A stretch of 64,000 nt of DNA. It comes from Paenibacillus durus. Its GTDB lineage: Bacteria > Bacillota > Bacilli > Paenibacillales > Paenibacillaceae. Where the stretch lies: NCBI RefSeq assembly GCF_000756615.1, contig NZ_CP009288.1, positions 5,332,001-5,396,000 of the forward strand. The letters are read 5' to 3'. The notes under the pieces were generated by a model. It saw only the letters and a list, made by a program, of their open reading frames with translations. It had not been told where the DNA came from and made no database searches. The translations under genes and the position numbers were made by a program. Shown one piece after another: positions 54,793-63,867 of the stretch (the first letter of the stretch is position 1; each line of letters begins with the position of its first letter).

Positions 54793-57700
54793 TTATTCCA
54801 GTTCCAGCGCCTTCACCAGCACAGTTGCCGCTTCCGCCCGGGTCGCGGTTGCCTTCGGCGCAAACCGGTTGCCCGGCTGGCCGGATATAATGCCCGAAGC
54901 TACTGCGGCTTCCACCCCGGATTTTGCCCAGTCCGAGATCTCCCCGTTATCCCCAAAGGCGAGCGCAGTCTTTTGTGTAAGCTGAAAAGCGTACACGGTC
55001 ATGACGACCATTTCCTCCCGGGTCACCGGATAGTCAGGCAGGAACTTTCCGTCCGGATACCCGTTCACAATCTGATGGCTTGCCGCCGTCAAGATCTCTC
55101 CCTTCGCCCAGTGCCCTTCAATATCGCTGAATCCGGCTTCGCCCGTCCCCTTAAGCCCGAGCGCCTTGACCAGCAGCGTAGCGAACTCGGCCCGCGTAAT
55201 CGTCCGGTTCGGCTGGAAGGTGCCGTCCGGATATCCGCCGATCACTCCCCGTTGTCTCAGGTTATCAATATAATTTTTAGCCCAGTGGTTCACGGTATCT
55301 TTCAGCGTTCCCGTATTCCCGCTAGTCTTCGCCATCTGCGGGAATTCCGCGAATACGGCAAACTTCGTAAAGTGATAGACTACCGCCGAGATTCCGCCGC
55401 CGTTCACTGTCCCCCCGATTCTTGTCCATTTGCCCGCCGCGTCGTCGTAGTAATACATCGCCGCCTGCTTGCCATTTGGAACCTTCGACGGGTCGAAGGC
55501 AAGGGTAACCGTTACCGGCTTGGTGAATCGGTAAGTGGCGGCGCTGCCCGCCGTAAATTCATAGACCGACGAAACCACGGTCAGGGTAAAGGGAGCCGCC
55601 GGAGGGTTGTCCACCTGCCGGATCTTCACATTGACCTTCGCTTCACCGCTTAGTGCGCCAGCCGGAATCTCCACAATGGCCGACGATCCGAGACTCACCG
55701 TTCCTCCCATTTTCGGTACGACTTCTGCAGATCCATTGACGGATGTCACCGGCGCGGCAGATGATGACGCGGCAGGCTTGCTCAATATTACGCTAATGAG
55801 TGCCGACTGCAAGCTATTGCGTTCCGCCTGCAGCGCGTTCACCTGGGATTGCTGAATATTGATCTGCGCCTCCGCGTTCGTCAGCTTCCCGTAGTTGGTC
55901 ACCAGCGCCTTCTGTGCCGCAGTCAGCGCATTATAAGCGTTGCGCGCCGCCGTCACCTTGGACTTGTCAGCAAGCGAGACCGCGTCCGGCAGCGCGTTGA
56001 TCAGCTGAATAACCGCGTCCCCAGCGGCCTGATCCTGCAGCCTGACAATCTGCGCTTCCGCCGCTAACAGCTTGTCGATGTTGTCGACCAGCCCTTTCTG
56101 CACTTCGGTTAGCGCGTCATAGGCCGCGCGGGCCTCTTCGATGGCCGCCCGGTCGTCAAGCGTTACCGGGTCCGGCAGATTGGATATTTTCTCAATGACC
56201 GGGTTCACGGCAATCAGGTTGTTCTTCAGCTCTTCCCTGGCCACGAGCTGTGCTTCCAGATTGGTCAGCTTGCTGTAGTTGGTCACCAGCGCCTGCTGCT
56301 CCGGAGTCAGCGCCTCGTAAGCGGCACGGGCCTCTTCAACAAGCGGCTTCTGCATAAGCGACACTTCCGGCGGCAGCGCCGCAATCTTGGCGATGACCGC
56401 ATCCACCTCAAGCTGATCCGTCGTCGCACCGGTGATCACATACCGGGAGAAATGCGACGTCCTGAAGGTGACCATGCCTTCCTGCGAGAAGTCCGCGCCG
56501 GACACTTCCTCAAGCACCGGACCGGATGGATTGTAGTAATACAGCTTCGCGCTGTAAGGATGGTCGATGCCGCTAATGGGAACGGTGACCTTCACAGCCG
56601 TTCCGAAATCGGTTACTCCTCCCCCGTCCATGTTCGCGCTTAGTTCAAAAGCGCTGCTGTATATCCGTTTAGCCGGAAGCAGCGGTACCGCTTCAGTCTC
56701 AAATCCAGGAATCTCATTGGTATAGCCAAAGGTTAGTGTATGGTTCAGCCCCTTAAAGATCCGGTCGAATACCGGTACGGGCGCCGTCAGCTTCGCGCCA
56801 TCGAACGTAACGGAAATATTGGGGACCTCCTGCCCGGAAACGAGCGGGATTCCCTTCACGTCGGCGGCATAGACACTGTAAGTCGCGGTGACTACCGAAG
56901 GCCCATCCAGATTAAGCTGTACGGCATAGCTTCCTTCCGGAATACTCTTAGCCGGATTGAGCGGATAGAAATCCCGGGAGTTCCTGACCCCGTCGCCGTC
57001 CCAGTCGTACGTAAACAAGGCCAGCACCGCATTACCCGTGTTAGCCGGGTCCTGACTGATCGTCGGCGAGCCGTTCAGCCCCGCGAAGTCTCCGTCCAGA
57101 GACGGCGAGTCCCCAGCCAGAACAAATCCGTCGTCTGTCAGCGCAAGGATATCGGTTACCTGTTCAATACCGATAATTTCGAACGCCTCATTGGCCGAAC
57201 CGCCTGCAAAAGACAGCCATTCCGTCGATAGGTTGCCGTCGGTCTTCAATACAAAATAATCGCGTCCTCCCCGATTGCCCCCGATTGAGGACAAAGTCTC
57301 GCCGCCATAATCATTCGCGGTGGATAACGCCTGTCCGGCGAACAGATAACCGCCATCATCAAGCGGAATAACCGAATGCAGAGCGTCAGGCCCGGTGATA
57401 AGCTGGCCATACGTATCCCGCGTATCATTGCCGACAAGCGCCCGGCTCGCAATAAGCGTACCGTCCGCTCCGTACTTGCCGATGATCGCGGCTGCGTTGG
57501 TACCAAAACTCATATAACCGGCTGCCGTTATGTTCCCTGAGTTGTCCACCGCCACATCCTCAAATAATCCGCTGCTCAGCTCACTATGTTGAACTTTGGC
57601 CCAGTCGATCCTGCCCTCCGCATCCAGTTTCATCAAGAAGGCCGCCGATCGTTTAGCCGGATCGGAATCCAGCGAATAATGCTGATCGGGTTCCGCGCTG

Positions 57701-58695
57701 CTTACAATGTCGGAGAACGCATTGCTCTCCCCGCCAATCGCATATCCCCCGTCCGGCAGCGCCGCAATACTCCAGAAGGTATATCCTGGAAGCCCGCTTA
57801 TTATTTCTCCAATATAGTCTCCGCTAAACCCGACCACCTTCTCCCGGTTGCCTGCCGCATCATATTTGGCCAGAAATGATAACGATTCATCCTCTTTTTC
57901 GCCCAGCCCCGAGAACACGCCGCCTTCTGCCGTCGTATAGCCGACCGCCGCAAATCCGCCATCGGCGGACGCCGCCACGGACCAAAAATAGGTGGATCCT
58001 GGCGTATCGCCATTCAACTGAATAAGCCTTTCAATGTCGCCGCCGGCATTCAGTTTGACCGCAATCGCGACATTGGAACTGCCTAGCAGAGGCCGAAGCA
58101 GCCGAACATTCCATTCCTTTCCCCGGAAATCCCGCACGGGAATGTCAACTGGCGTACCGTCTGACCAACCCACCCCATAATTGGTATGACCGACTGCTAC
58201 ATACCCTCCGTCAGCCAACGGCTCAATATCAAATAAAGTGATGAATGAACCATAAGAATCAGTCCTTATCCCTCCCGGAACGTACAACCCCTGCGTCCAC
58301 ATCGTCTTCAGGTTGCCGTCCCTGTCGCGTCCCGTCTTCGTAATCAACGTTGGACCCTTCGCTTGTACCGCCGCAGCCGCCGGATTAATACTTTCCGGAA
58401 CCGTCCCTCTCAATTCCCCGATTGCCACGAAATCCCCATAAGCATCCGCCGTTACACTGGTATATTTCCCGGCTTTATTGTTGGTGCTTATTCCTCCCAC
58501 GCCAATGACGCTCTTCACCTGCGGCTGATCCATATTGTTAAAATAGCCGGCCGTGATCTCCGACTCGTCCTCTGCATAAGCCGTTCTCGGATACGAACAC
58601 GGAATAAAAATCACTCCAGCCAGCAGCAGAAAAGCTAGCGCCAAGGAAAGCCATTTCCCCTCCCTCTGTCTCCACTTATGCCCCCCGAATCTCAT
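54793..58695 (-). CDS. SLH-domain surface protein with beta-propeller-like repeats (first of two)
   Basis: Exported protein of 1300 residues; first gene of the long array. Signal peptide (about 1-41, ending AYA), an N-terminal region with seven or more GGYxxxG-type words (about 60-570; GGYVAVGH, GGFAAVGY, GGYAIGGE, GGYLFAGQ), an FxYDWDGDGVRNSRD calcium-type loop (about 565-580), beta-rich domain, three helical repeats of about 72 residues (about 790-1000), a ZU5-like domain (about 1025-1130), and three SLH motifs (about 1140-1300). GGGGAGG lies 9 nt before the ATG. Its C-terminal half is clearly paralogous to the 51.1-kb gene. Confidence 0.85.
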   Translation of the reverse strand: MRFGGHKWRQREGKWLSLALAFLLLAGVIFIPCSYPRTAYAEDESEITAGYFNNMDQPQVKSVIGVGGISTNNKAGKYTSVTADAYGDFVAIGELRGTVPESINPAAAAVQAKGPTLITKTGRDRDGNLKTMWTQGLYVPGGIRTDSYGSFITLFDIEPLADGGYVAVGHTNYGVGWSDGTPVDIPVRDFRGKEWNVRLLRPLLGSSNVAIAVKLNAGGDIERLIQLNGDTPGSTYFWSVAASADGGFAAVGYTTAEGGVFSGLGEKEDESLSFLAKYDAAGNREKVVGFSGDYIGEIISGLPGYTFWSIAALPDGGYAIGGESNAFSDIVSSAEPDQHYSLDSDPAKRSAAFLMKLDAEGRIDWAKVQHSELSSGLFEDVAVDNSGNITAAGYMSFGTNAAAIIGKYGADGTLIASRALVGNDTRDTYGQLITGPDALHSVIPLDDGGYLFAGQALSTANDYGGETLSSIGGNRGGRDYFVLKTDGNLSTEWLSFAGGSANEAFEIIGIEQVTDILALTDDGFVLAGDSPSLDGDFAGLNGSPTISQDPANTGNAVLALFTYDWDGDGVRNSRDFYPLNPAKSIPEGSYAVQLNLDGPSVVTATYSVYAADVKGIPLVSGQEVPNISVTFDGAKLTAPVPVFDRIFKGLNHTLTFGYTNEIPGFETEAVPLLPAKRIYSSAFELSANMDGGGVTDFGTAVKVTVPISGIDHPYSAKLYYYNPSGPVLEEVSGADFSQEGMVTFRTSHFSRYVITGATTDQLEVDAVIAKIAALPPEVSLMQKPLVEEARAAYEALTPEQQALVTNYSKLTNLEAQLVAREELKNNLIAVNPVIEKISNLPDPVTLDDRAAIEEARAAYDALTEVQKGLVDNIDKLLAAEAQIVRLQDQAAGDAVIQLINALPDAVSLADKSKVTAARNAYNALTAAQKALVTNYGKLTNAEAQINIQQSQVNALQAERNSLQSALISVILSKPAASSSAAPVTSVNGSAEVVPKMGGTVSLGSSAIVEIPAGALSGEAKVNVKIRQVDNPPAAPFTLTVVSSVYEFTAGSAATYRFTKPVTVTLAFDPSKVPNGKQAAMYYYDDAAGKWTRIGGTVNGGGISAVVYHFTKFAVFAEFPQMAKTSGNTGTLKDTVNHWAKNYIDNLRQRGVIGGYPDGTFQPNRTITRAEFATLLVKALGLKGTGEAGFSDIEGHWAKGEILTAASHQIVNGYPDGKFLPDYPVTREEMVVMTVYAFQLTQKTALAFGDNGEISDWAKSGVEAAVASGIISGQPGNRFAPKATATRAEAATVLVKALELE

Positions 58696-59060
58696 GTCAC
58701 AATTCCTCCCCTAATTACCTATTGTTAGTACCAGATTTAAACACATTCCGTCACCATTCGGCAATATCATTTATAACTAATTATAATTAAAATTACTTAA
58801 ATCGAACTTTTTTTGAACGTAATTGCCATTATTGTTGTATTTTCATTATAAATAGATATAATTCACTTTAACGAATTGTTCTTATTTACAATTCATCAAA
58901 TCCATGGAAGCGGCAAAAGCCGACATGGATCGCGAATATATATGTGAAGTTATGCTACAGAAGGAGTTAGTTTATCGTTGTACTTCCTAAGAATTCACAT
59001 AAAACTTGTAAGTGCAGGGCGCGCAAAAATTCTATTATTTATTTACGAGGAGGCTTTTTA
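58696..59060. other. AT-rich divergent intergenic region
   Basis: 365 bp between the SLH array and the secreted-protein gene. It must hold promoters for both directions. TATAAT-like words exist on the minus strand (for example near 58780) but without a well-spaced -35; no confident promoter, operator or small gene can be called. Confidence 0.5.
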
Positions 59061-59990
59061 ATGTCATCAACCCAACCCGTCCAGTTCCGCAGCAAATTCT
59101 TTTCTCTGTTTCTCGTTTTAGCCGTCTTTACCACACTTCTGTTCTCGGGAGCGAAGTCGGCCTTTGCGGCCACCAACCCGGTGGTAACCGGGTTTACGAT
59201 TACGTCTTATTACGATAGTTCCCTGCCAACCAATGCTGAAAAAGACGCTTCCCAGCGTGTATTTGTCGATGTAACCTTCGACCAAGATATTACGGTTGCA
59301 TCCGGAATCGAAAGCGACTTTGTTGTTTCTATCGCTGGAAGCACTCTTACTACCACAACATCTAAGATCTATACCGTCGGCGCGCTGGGAACAAATAAAA
59401 TCAGAATTGATATTAAGAAAAATCCTTCCAGTTCCGGTTCTTTCGCCGTAATGGCAGCCAATCTGACAATTACCGCTGCTTCCGGTACGACCATTCCCGG
59501 CATCGCATCTGCAGCCGATTCCACCAAGAAGGCGACTTGGACCTCCTCCACGCTTTCGGAACAGCTTATTGATACCGGCGTCAGCCTGAGCGGCATCAGC
59601 ACGGTTACGGGAAACACTTCTACCAGCACCAAGCCGAGCGTAACGGCAAGCTTCAATGGCCTGCCGCAGATTCGCGGCATCTCCTGGTTCTACCTGAAAA
59701 GCACGGTTGGCGGCGTAACCACCATTATTCCTTGCACGGTTGACGCTTCCGGCTATCCGACGACCTTCCCGGCTGTCGTGAACGGCGCTCTCCCGATCCA
59801 TTCGCACACGTTCTACTCGTCTGTTGCATCTGACTACGCTACTCAATTAGCTAACTTCATCAACGGTAACGATACAGACTACAGCGACTTCTCCGTAACC
59901 ACTTCGGGAGGCCAATTTACGATCACCAGAGACACAGGGTATTCCAACGGCGAAGTACTGAGCATTGAAGTACACAACTATCTGAACTAG
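59061..59990 (+). CDS. Secreted protein of unknown function
   Basis: 309 residues: signal peptide (about 1-36, ending AFA), then a Thr/Ser-rich, mostly beta-type exoprotein. The first domain (about 38-130) has VFVDVTFDQDITVASG, recalling bacterial Ig-like/SLH-associated folds; the second half contains SWFYLKS and HSHTFYS, with a single Cys. GAGGAGG lies 7 nt before the ATG, a strong site. It is divergent from the SLH operon and has its own terminator, so it is a single-gene unit. I do not recognise the family; an S-layer-associated or ligand-binding role is only suggested by position. Confidence 0.7.
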   Translation: MSSTQPVQFRSKFFSLFLVLAVFTTLLFSGAKSAFAATNPVVTGFTITSYYDSSLPTNAEKDASQRVFVDVTFDQDITVASGIESDFVVSIAGSTLTTTTSKIYTVGALGTNKIRIDIKKNPSSSGSFAVMAANLTITAASGTTIPGIASAADSTKKATWTSSTLSEQLIDTGVSLSGISTVTGNTSTSTKPSVTASFNGLPQIRGISWFYLKSTVGGVTTIIPCTVDASGYPTTFPAVVNGALPIHSHTFYSSVASDYATQLANFINGNDTDYSDFSVTTSGGQFTITRDTGYSNGEVLSIEVHNYLN

Positions 59991-60034
59991 GAGACAGCGA
60001 CGCGCGCCCGCCTGCTTTCCCAGTCTGTAAACAG

Positions 60035-60080
60035 CACAGCTCCGGACCGTTTCCTGACGGATACCGGAGTTGTGTTTTTT
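60035..60080 (+). terminator. Terminator of the secreted-protein gene
   Basis: CACAGCTCCGG pairs with CCGGAGTTGTG (one G-U), followed by TTTTTT, about 45 bp after the stop codon. Confidence 0.88.
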
Positions 60081-60098
60081 CAGCATCCTACAAGCAAC

Positions 60099-60136
60099 AA
60101 AAAAGCATCCCACGCGCTCTACACGCCAAGATGCTT
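60099..60136 (-). terminator. Terminator of the orphan FecCD permease gene
   Basis: On the minus strand AAGCATC pairs with GATGCTT, loop about 18 bases, followed by TTTT, about 95 bp after the stop codon. Confidence 0.6.
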
Positions 60137-60230
60137 GATTCCTCTATCTTTTTAAGTTCCGGCCTCCTTCACTGCCCCGCCCGATGGCCCCTCAGACGCC
60201 TAATTTCCGCAAACCTGCCTCCGCCTTTTT

Positions 60231-61307
60231 TTACAACCACTCCCGTCTTCCCTTCAGCAGCAAATACAGGAAGCACGGCGCGCCGACCACCGCGGTCAGA
60301 ATGCCGAGCGGGATTTCCTGGGGGAATGCGCTGCGGGCCAGATCATCCACTCCGAGCAAAAAAGTTCCGCCCAGCAGCATCGACACCGGCAGCAGCACCT
60401 TGTAATCCGGACCGACCAGGAGCCGGGTCATATGAGGAACGACGAGGCCAACCCAGCCGATCATTCCGCCGATCGATACCGCCGAAGCCGTCAGCAGCGT
60501 CGAACAGAGAATCACCAGCATGCGCAGCTTTCGGACATCCACTCCAAGCGCCTCCGCCTCCTCCTCGCCAAAACTCAGCACATTCATCTGCCAGCGCACC
60601 AGCAGCAGCGGAATGCTCCCCAGCAGAAAAGGGACTAGCATAACGAGCAGATCCCGGCCGGTTACGGCGGACAAGCCCCCCATCATCCAGAACGTAATTG
60701 CCGGCAGCTTGCTGTACGGATCGGCAACATACTTGATCAGGGAAGTAAAAGAGCCGAATAACGCGGAAACGACCATGCCCGTCAGCAGCAGCGCCAGAAT
60801 GGTTCCCCCTTTGCGGCTCATGGATGCGCCAATCCTATACGTAAGCAGAACCGCGCCCAGTCCAAAGACAAACGCCGACGCCTGCACGCCCAGCATCCCC
60901 ATAGACAGCAGAATTCCCAGCGCCGCGCCAAAGCCCGCCCCCGTCGAAGCGCCAAGAATATCCGAGGATACCATCGGATTCCGGAACAACCCCTGGTAGG
61001 CCGCCCCCGCCGCCGCCAGCGCCGACCCGATCAGCATAGCCGAGAAAATTCGGGGAATCCGCACCTTGAACAGCACCATCTCCACCTTCTCAGGCCAGAC
61101 CGCCGTCTGCCCCAGCATTTTGCCAATGACAATCTCCATGATCTGGTCAAGCGATATCCCGTATCTCCCCCATACGAACGACCCCAGAAACACCGCGCAT
61201 GCGCAGGCGATCAACACCGCCCATGTTAATTTGCTTCTGACTATAATCGGCCTCCCGGTTCCCCCCTGCGTTCCCGCAGAACCCATGTCCAGATGATTAT
61301 GCTGCAC
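60231..61307 (-). CDS. FecCD-family ABC permease, no adjacent partners
   Basis: Membrane subunit of an iron-siderophore/haem/cobalamin-type importer, 358 residues with nine or ten helices and the family words GAAYQGLFRNPMVSSDILGA, DPYSKLPAITFWMMGGL, FGEEEAEALGVDVR and GMIGWVGLVVPHMTR. Start GTG 61307, 9 nt after GGAGG. It closely resembles the FecCD protein at 44.8 kb, but has neither binding protein nor ATPase next to it. It might pair with components encoded elsewhere or share those of the other cluster. Confidence 0.88.
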   Translation of the reverse strand: MQHNHLDMGSAGTQGGTGRPIIVRSKLTWAVLIACACAVFLGSFVWGRYGISLDQIMEIVIGKMLGQTAVWPEKVEMVLFKVRIPRIFSAMLIGSALAAAGAAYQGLFRNPMVSSDILGASTGAGFGAALGILLSMGMLGVQASAFVFGLGAVLLTYRIGASMSRKGGTILALLLTGMVVSALFGSFTSLIKYVADPYSKLPAITFWMMGGLSAVTGRDLLVMLVPFLLGSIPLLLVRWQMNVLSFGEEEAEALGVDVRKLRMLVILCSTLLTASAVSIGGMIGWVGLVVPHMTRLLVGPDYKVLLPVSMLLGGTFLLGVDDLARSAFPQEIPLGILTAVVGAPCFLYLLLKGRREWL

Positions 61308-61452
61308 CTGCCCTTTCCTCCAATCTTTTGATACACACAGTAAAATAACTAAATATATCTATTTATAATTAATTATATTTATAATAGGTTCTAGAGCAGG
61401 AAACATCAACTGTAAAATCGAAGGACAGCCTTGCCGCAGGCCCTTATATGCC

Positions 61453-61484
61453 AAAAAAAGAGCCGCCGCTCTGTGCGAGCAGCA
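61453..61484 (-). terminator. Terminator after the glycosyltransferase gene
   Basis: On the minus strand GCTGCTC pairs with GAGCGGC, followed by GGCTCTTTTTTT, about 35 bp beyond the stop codon. Confidence 0.7.
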
Positions 61485-61515
61485 ACCCTTTTACACTATC
61501 AACTATTCAACTTGG

Positions 61516-62544
61516 TTATTCCAGATTGCCGCTGCGCCGTACCCGGCTCTGGATGTGCTTTCTTTTCTTCATGAGCGGCCCGAGTTCCGAGAAAAAACTC
61601 CCCCAAGCCTTGAACAATCCAGGCTCCTTCAGCAGCATATATCCGTGAGCGGCGATTTCGTAAGGGAGAGACAATAGAACCGTTCTAAGCATGGTCCGCA
61701 CCGATTCATTTTTAACAATCATCTTGTACCGGTTAATATAAGAGATTCTCCGGATAAACAGCGGCTTCCCGCTGCGGCCCGATGCTTTCCAGCCCCGTTC
61801 ATGGTACCCGATCGCATCCGCGTCATAGTACGCTTTCCAGCCCAGCAGCCGCGCCCGCCACGCCACATCGACATCTTCCTTATAGGCAAAAAAATCCGTG
61901 TCAAAAAACTCGCCGTCCACGCTGATCGCCTCAATCATCCGCCGAGAATACATCGCCGCCGCACCCGATACGCCGAACACCTCGCCAGGCTCCATCCAGT
62001 TCTCTGCCGGCTCCCCTGCTCCCCGGTCAAAAGCCCTGCGTGCCTTATTCATCCGCAGCCCCGTACTGTCCACCGTCCCCGGGTCCGCCTTGAACAGCAG
62101 CTTTCCCGTGGCACTACCTATTCCGGGATTAGCTTCCATCCGGGCAACCAGCCTGGATACATAATCCGGCGCCAGCGTAACATCGGGATTTAGCACCAGC
62201 ACATAATCGGCATCGCTCGCTGCAATCGCCTGGTTGTGGGCGGGAGCGAAGCCGGTGTTTGTTTGATTTTGGATGAGGTGAAGAGAGTATACCGGTTGCT
62301 CAGTTAAGGCAGCTGGAGTTTCTGTATGAGTAACGCCCGACGCTGAATCCTCGGTTGTCTCGAGTCTATTGTCAAGTTTGTAGTGGGATTGAATCCGCTC
62401 CACCGTATGGTCACTCGAGGCGTTATCCACTATAATGATTTTTTCTATCGGATAATCCTGCCGGAACCCGGCTTCCAGACAATTGATAATGTCATCTTCG
62501 CTGTTGTAGGTTACGATATGTATACTTACGGTTTTGTTGGTCAT
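61516..62544 (-). CDS. Family 2 glycosyltransferase
   Basis: GT-A glycosyltransferase of 342 residues. VSIHIVTYNSEDDIINCLEA at the start, NTGFAPAHNQAI (about 97-108), the metal site VLNPDVTL (DxD-like, about 118-125) and FFAYKEDVDVAWRARLLGW (about 220) are typical for rhamnosyl- or related transferases. A 30-residue insert of Thr/Glu/Ala-rich sequence (about 60-88) is unusual between the first two motifs. The C-terminus is basic and may touch the membrane. Sugar unknown; it stands 136 bp downstream of another sugar-transferase gene. Confidence 0.85.
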   Translation of the reverse strand: MTNKTVSIHIVTYNSEDDIINCLEAGFRQDYPIEKIIIVDNASSDHTVERIQSHYKLDNRLETTEDSASGVTHTETPAALTEQPVYSLHLIQNQTNTGFAPAHNQAIAASDADYVLVLNPDVTLAPDYVSRLVARMEANPGIGSATGKLLFKADPGTVDSTGLRMNKARRAFDRGAGEPAENWMEPGEVFGVSGAAAMYSRRMIEAISVDGEFFDTDFFAYKEDVDVAWRARLLGWKAYYDADAIGYHERGWKASGRSGKPLFIRRISYINRYKMIVKNESVRTMLRTVLLSLPYEIAAHGYMLLKEPGLFKAWGSFFSELGPLMKKRKHIQSRVRRSGNLE

Positions 62545-62614
62545 GAACCGATCCTTGTATATTTAGTCACTGCCTTATTCCATAGTATATCGTAAACCTC
62601 GGAGTTCTTGAACT

Positions 62615-62648
62615 AAAAACTCCCTGTCTGATTGAACAGACAAGGAGT
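62615..62648 (-). terminator. Terminator after the GT2-GtrA gene
   Basis: On the minus strand ACTCC-T-TGTCTG pairs with CAGACA-G-GGAGT, loop TTCAAT, then TTTTT; about 30 bp beyond the stop codon. Confidence 0.88.
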
Positions 62649-62680
62649 AGTAAGATAGATAAGTTAAAGTCACTATCGCA

Positions 62681-63823
62681 TTACTTGGAGAGTTGAATAC
62701 CTTCCTGGCTTACCACAATTCTTCTTTCCTCTTGTTTTGCAAGTTCTTCCTTATTTGACCATGTCCAAATATTATTTATCTTGAAATTCCACAAAGTTGC
62801 AGCTACTATACCTATCATTTGACCAAATACTATACTGATCTTCAACCATGATGCGAACTGTGCAAATAATGCAGTTATTATAATTCCGACTGAACTAACT
62901 ACTACAAATTTAGAAAATTTCGGAATAAGACTTGACGCTCCATCTTTCTTCATTTTCCAGGTCAACGTATCATTCAGTATAAAATTACTTAACATCGCAG
63001 TAAACGAAGCAATTATTGACGATCTAAGATGACCTAAATGAAGAATATCCACCAAAATAAAGAGCATTGCTAAATTTACCAACACCCCAGAAAGTCCAAT
63101 TAAACAAAATATGTAGAACTTTCGGTCTTCTTCACTACTACAAACCAGTTTCAGAATGTGACGCAGATAATTCAACTGCTCTTTCCCACTCATCTTGGAT
63201 TCGCCTGCATCTCTTGAAACAAAAGAATAGGGAATCTCATGAACGGTTTTGTAGTTACCTTTGACCAGAACTTCCATTAGAATTTTCCAACCAATCGGGT
63301 CAAGATCAGCATTGATCAATACATTCCGATTTAATCCAAAAAAACCGCCAGTGCAATCCGTTATATTCCTCATTCGTTTAATTGAAACTCTTCCAATCAT
63401 TCTTGCAGTCCAAGACACTAACTTTCGAAATGCATTCAATCCACCATCTGAACCGCCTTCTACAAAGCGGCTGGGAATGATTAAATCGGAACCTTCCTGC
63501 AGTCGCTGCAGTATCAGAGGCAAAAGCTCTGGAGGATGCTGTAAGTCGGCATCCATAACAATGATATAAGTGCCTCTTGATTTATCAAACCCCTCCACTA
63601 CAGCTGTTCCTAAACCTCTACCATTTGTACGATGAATATATTTTATTTGCGAGAATTTCTTAGAAAGTTCATCCAGAATTTGCGGGGTTTCATCCTTGCT
63701 GTCATCCACAAATAAAATTTCATAGTTAGAACCGGTCTTTTCCATTGCCTGAATAATTCGATTTGAAATGGTTGTTACATTGTCTTTTTCATTAAAAGTT
63801 GGAATAATAATACTCAAATCCAT
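62681..63823 (-). CDS. Dolichol-phosphate-mannosyltransferase-like GT2 fused to a GtrA-type membrane domain
   Basis: Makes a polyprenyl-linked sugar (probable role) and may help flip it. The 380-residue protein has a GT2 domain (about 1-225: SIIIPTFNEKDNV, NGRGLGTAVVEGF, MDADLQHPPELL with the DxD, SRDAGESKMSG) and a C-terminal GtrA domain with four helices (about 235-360, ending FKINNIWTW). The fused order is common for DPM-type enzymes of bacteria. GGAGG lies 7 nt before the ATG. More AT-rich than most of the window, so possibly acquired. It is the last full gene in the window. Confidence 0.88.
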   Translation of the reverse strand: MDLSIIIPTFNEKDNVTTISNRIIQAMEKTGSNYEILFVDDSKDETPQILDELSKKFSQIKYIHRTNGRGLGTAVVEGFDKSRGTYIIVMDADLQHPPELLPLILQRLQEGSDLIIPSRFVEGGSDGGLNAFRKLVSWTARMIGRVSIKRMRNITDCTGGFFGLNRNVLINADLDPIGWKILMEVLVKGNYKTVHEIPYSFVSRDAGESKMSGKEQLNYLRHILKLVCSSEEDRKFYIFCLIGLSGVLVNLAMLFILVDILHLGHLRSSIIASFTAMLSNFILNDTLTWKMKKDGASSLIPKFSKFVVVSSVGIIITALFAQFASWLKISIVFGQMIGIVAATLWNFKINNIWTWSNKEELAKQEERRIVVSQEGIQLSK

Positions 63824-63858
63824 CTATAATCCTCCATATCAAAATTCACTTCCAAACA

Positions 63859-63867
63859 AGTATATCA
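63859..63867 (-). promoter_or_regulatory. Possible extended -10 promoter of the GT2-GtrA gene
   Basis: On the minus strand TGATATACT (TGN plus TATACT), about 35 bp upstream of the ATG; the -35 is weak. Beyond it to the window end the DNA is AT-rich with no gene. Confidence 0.5.
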
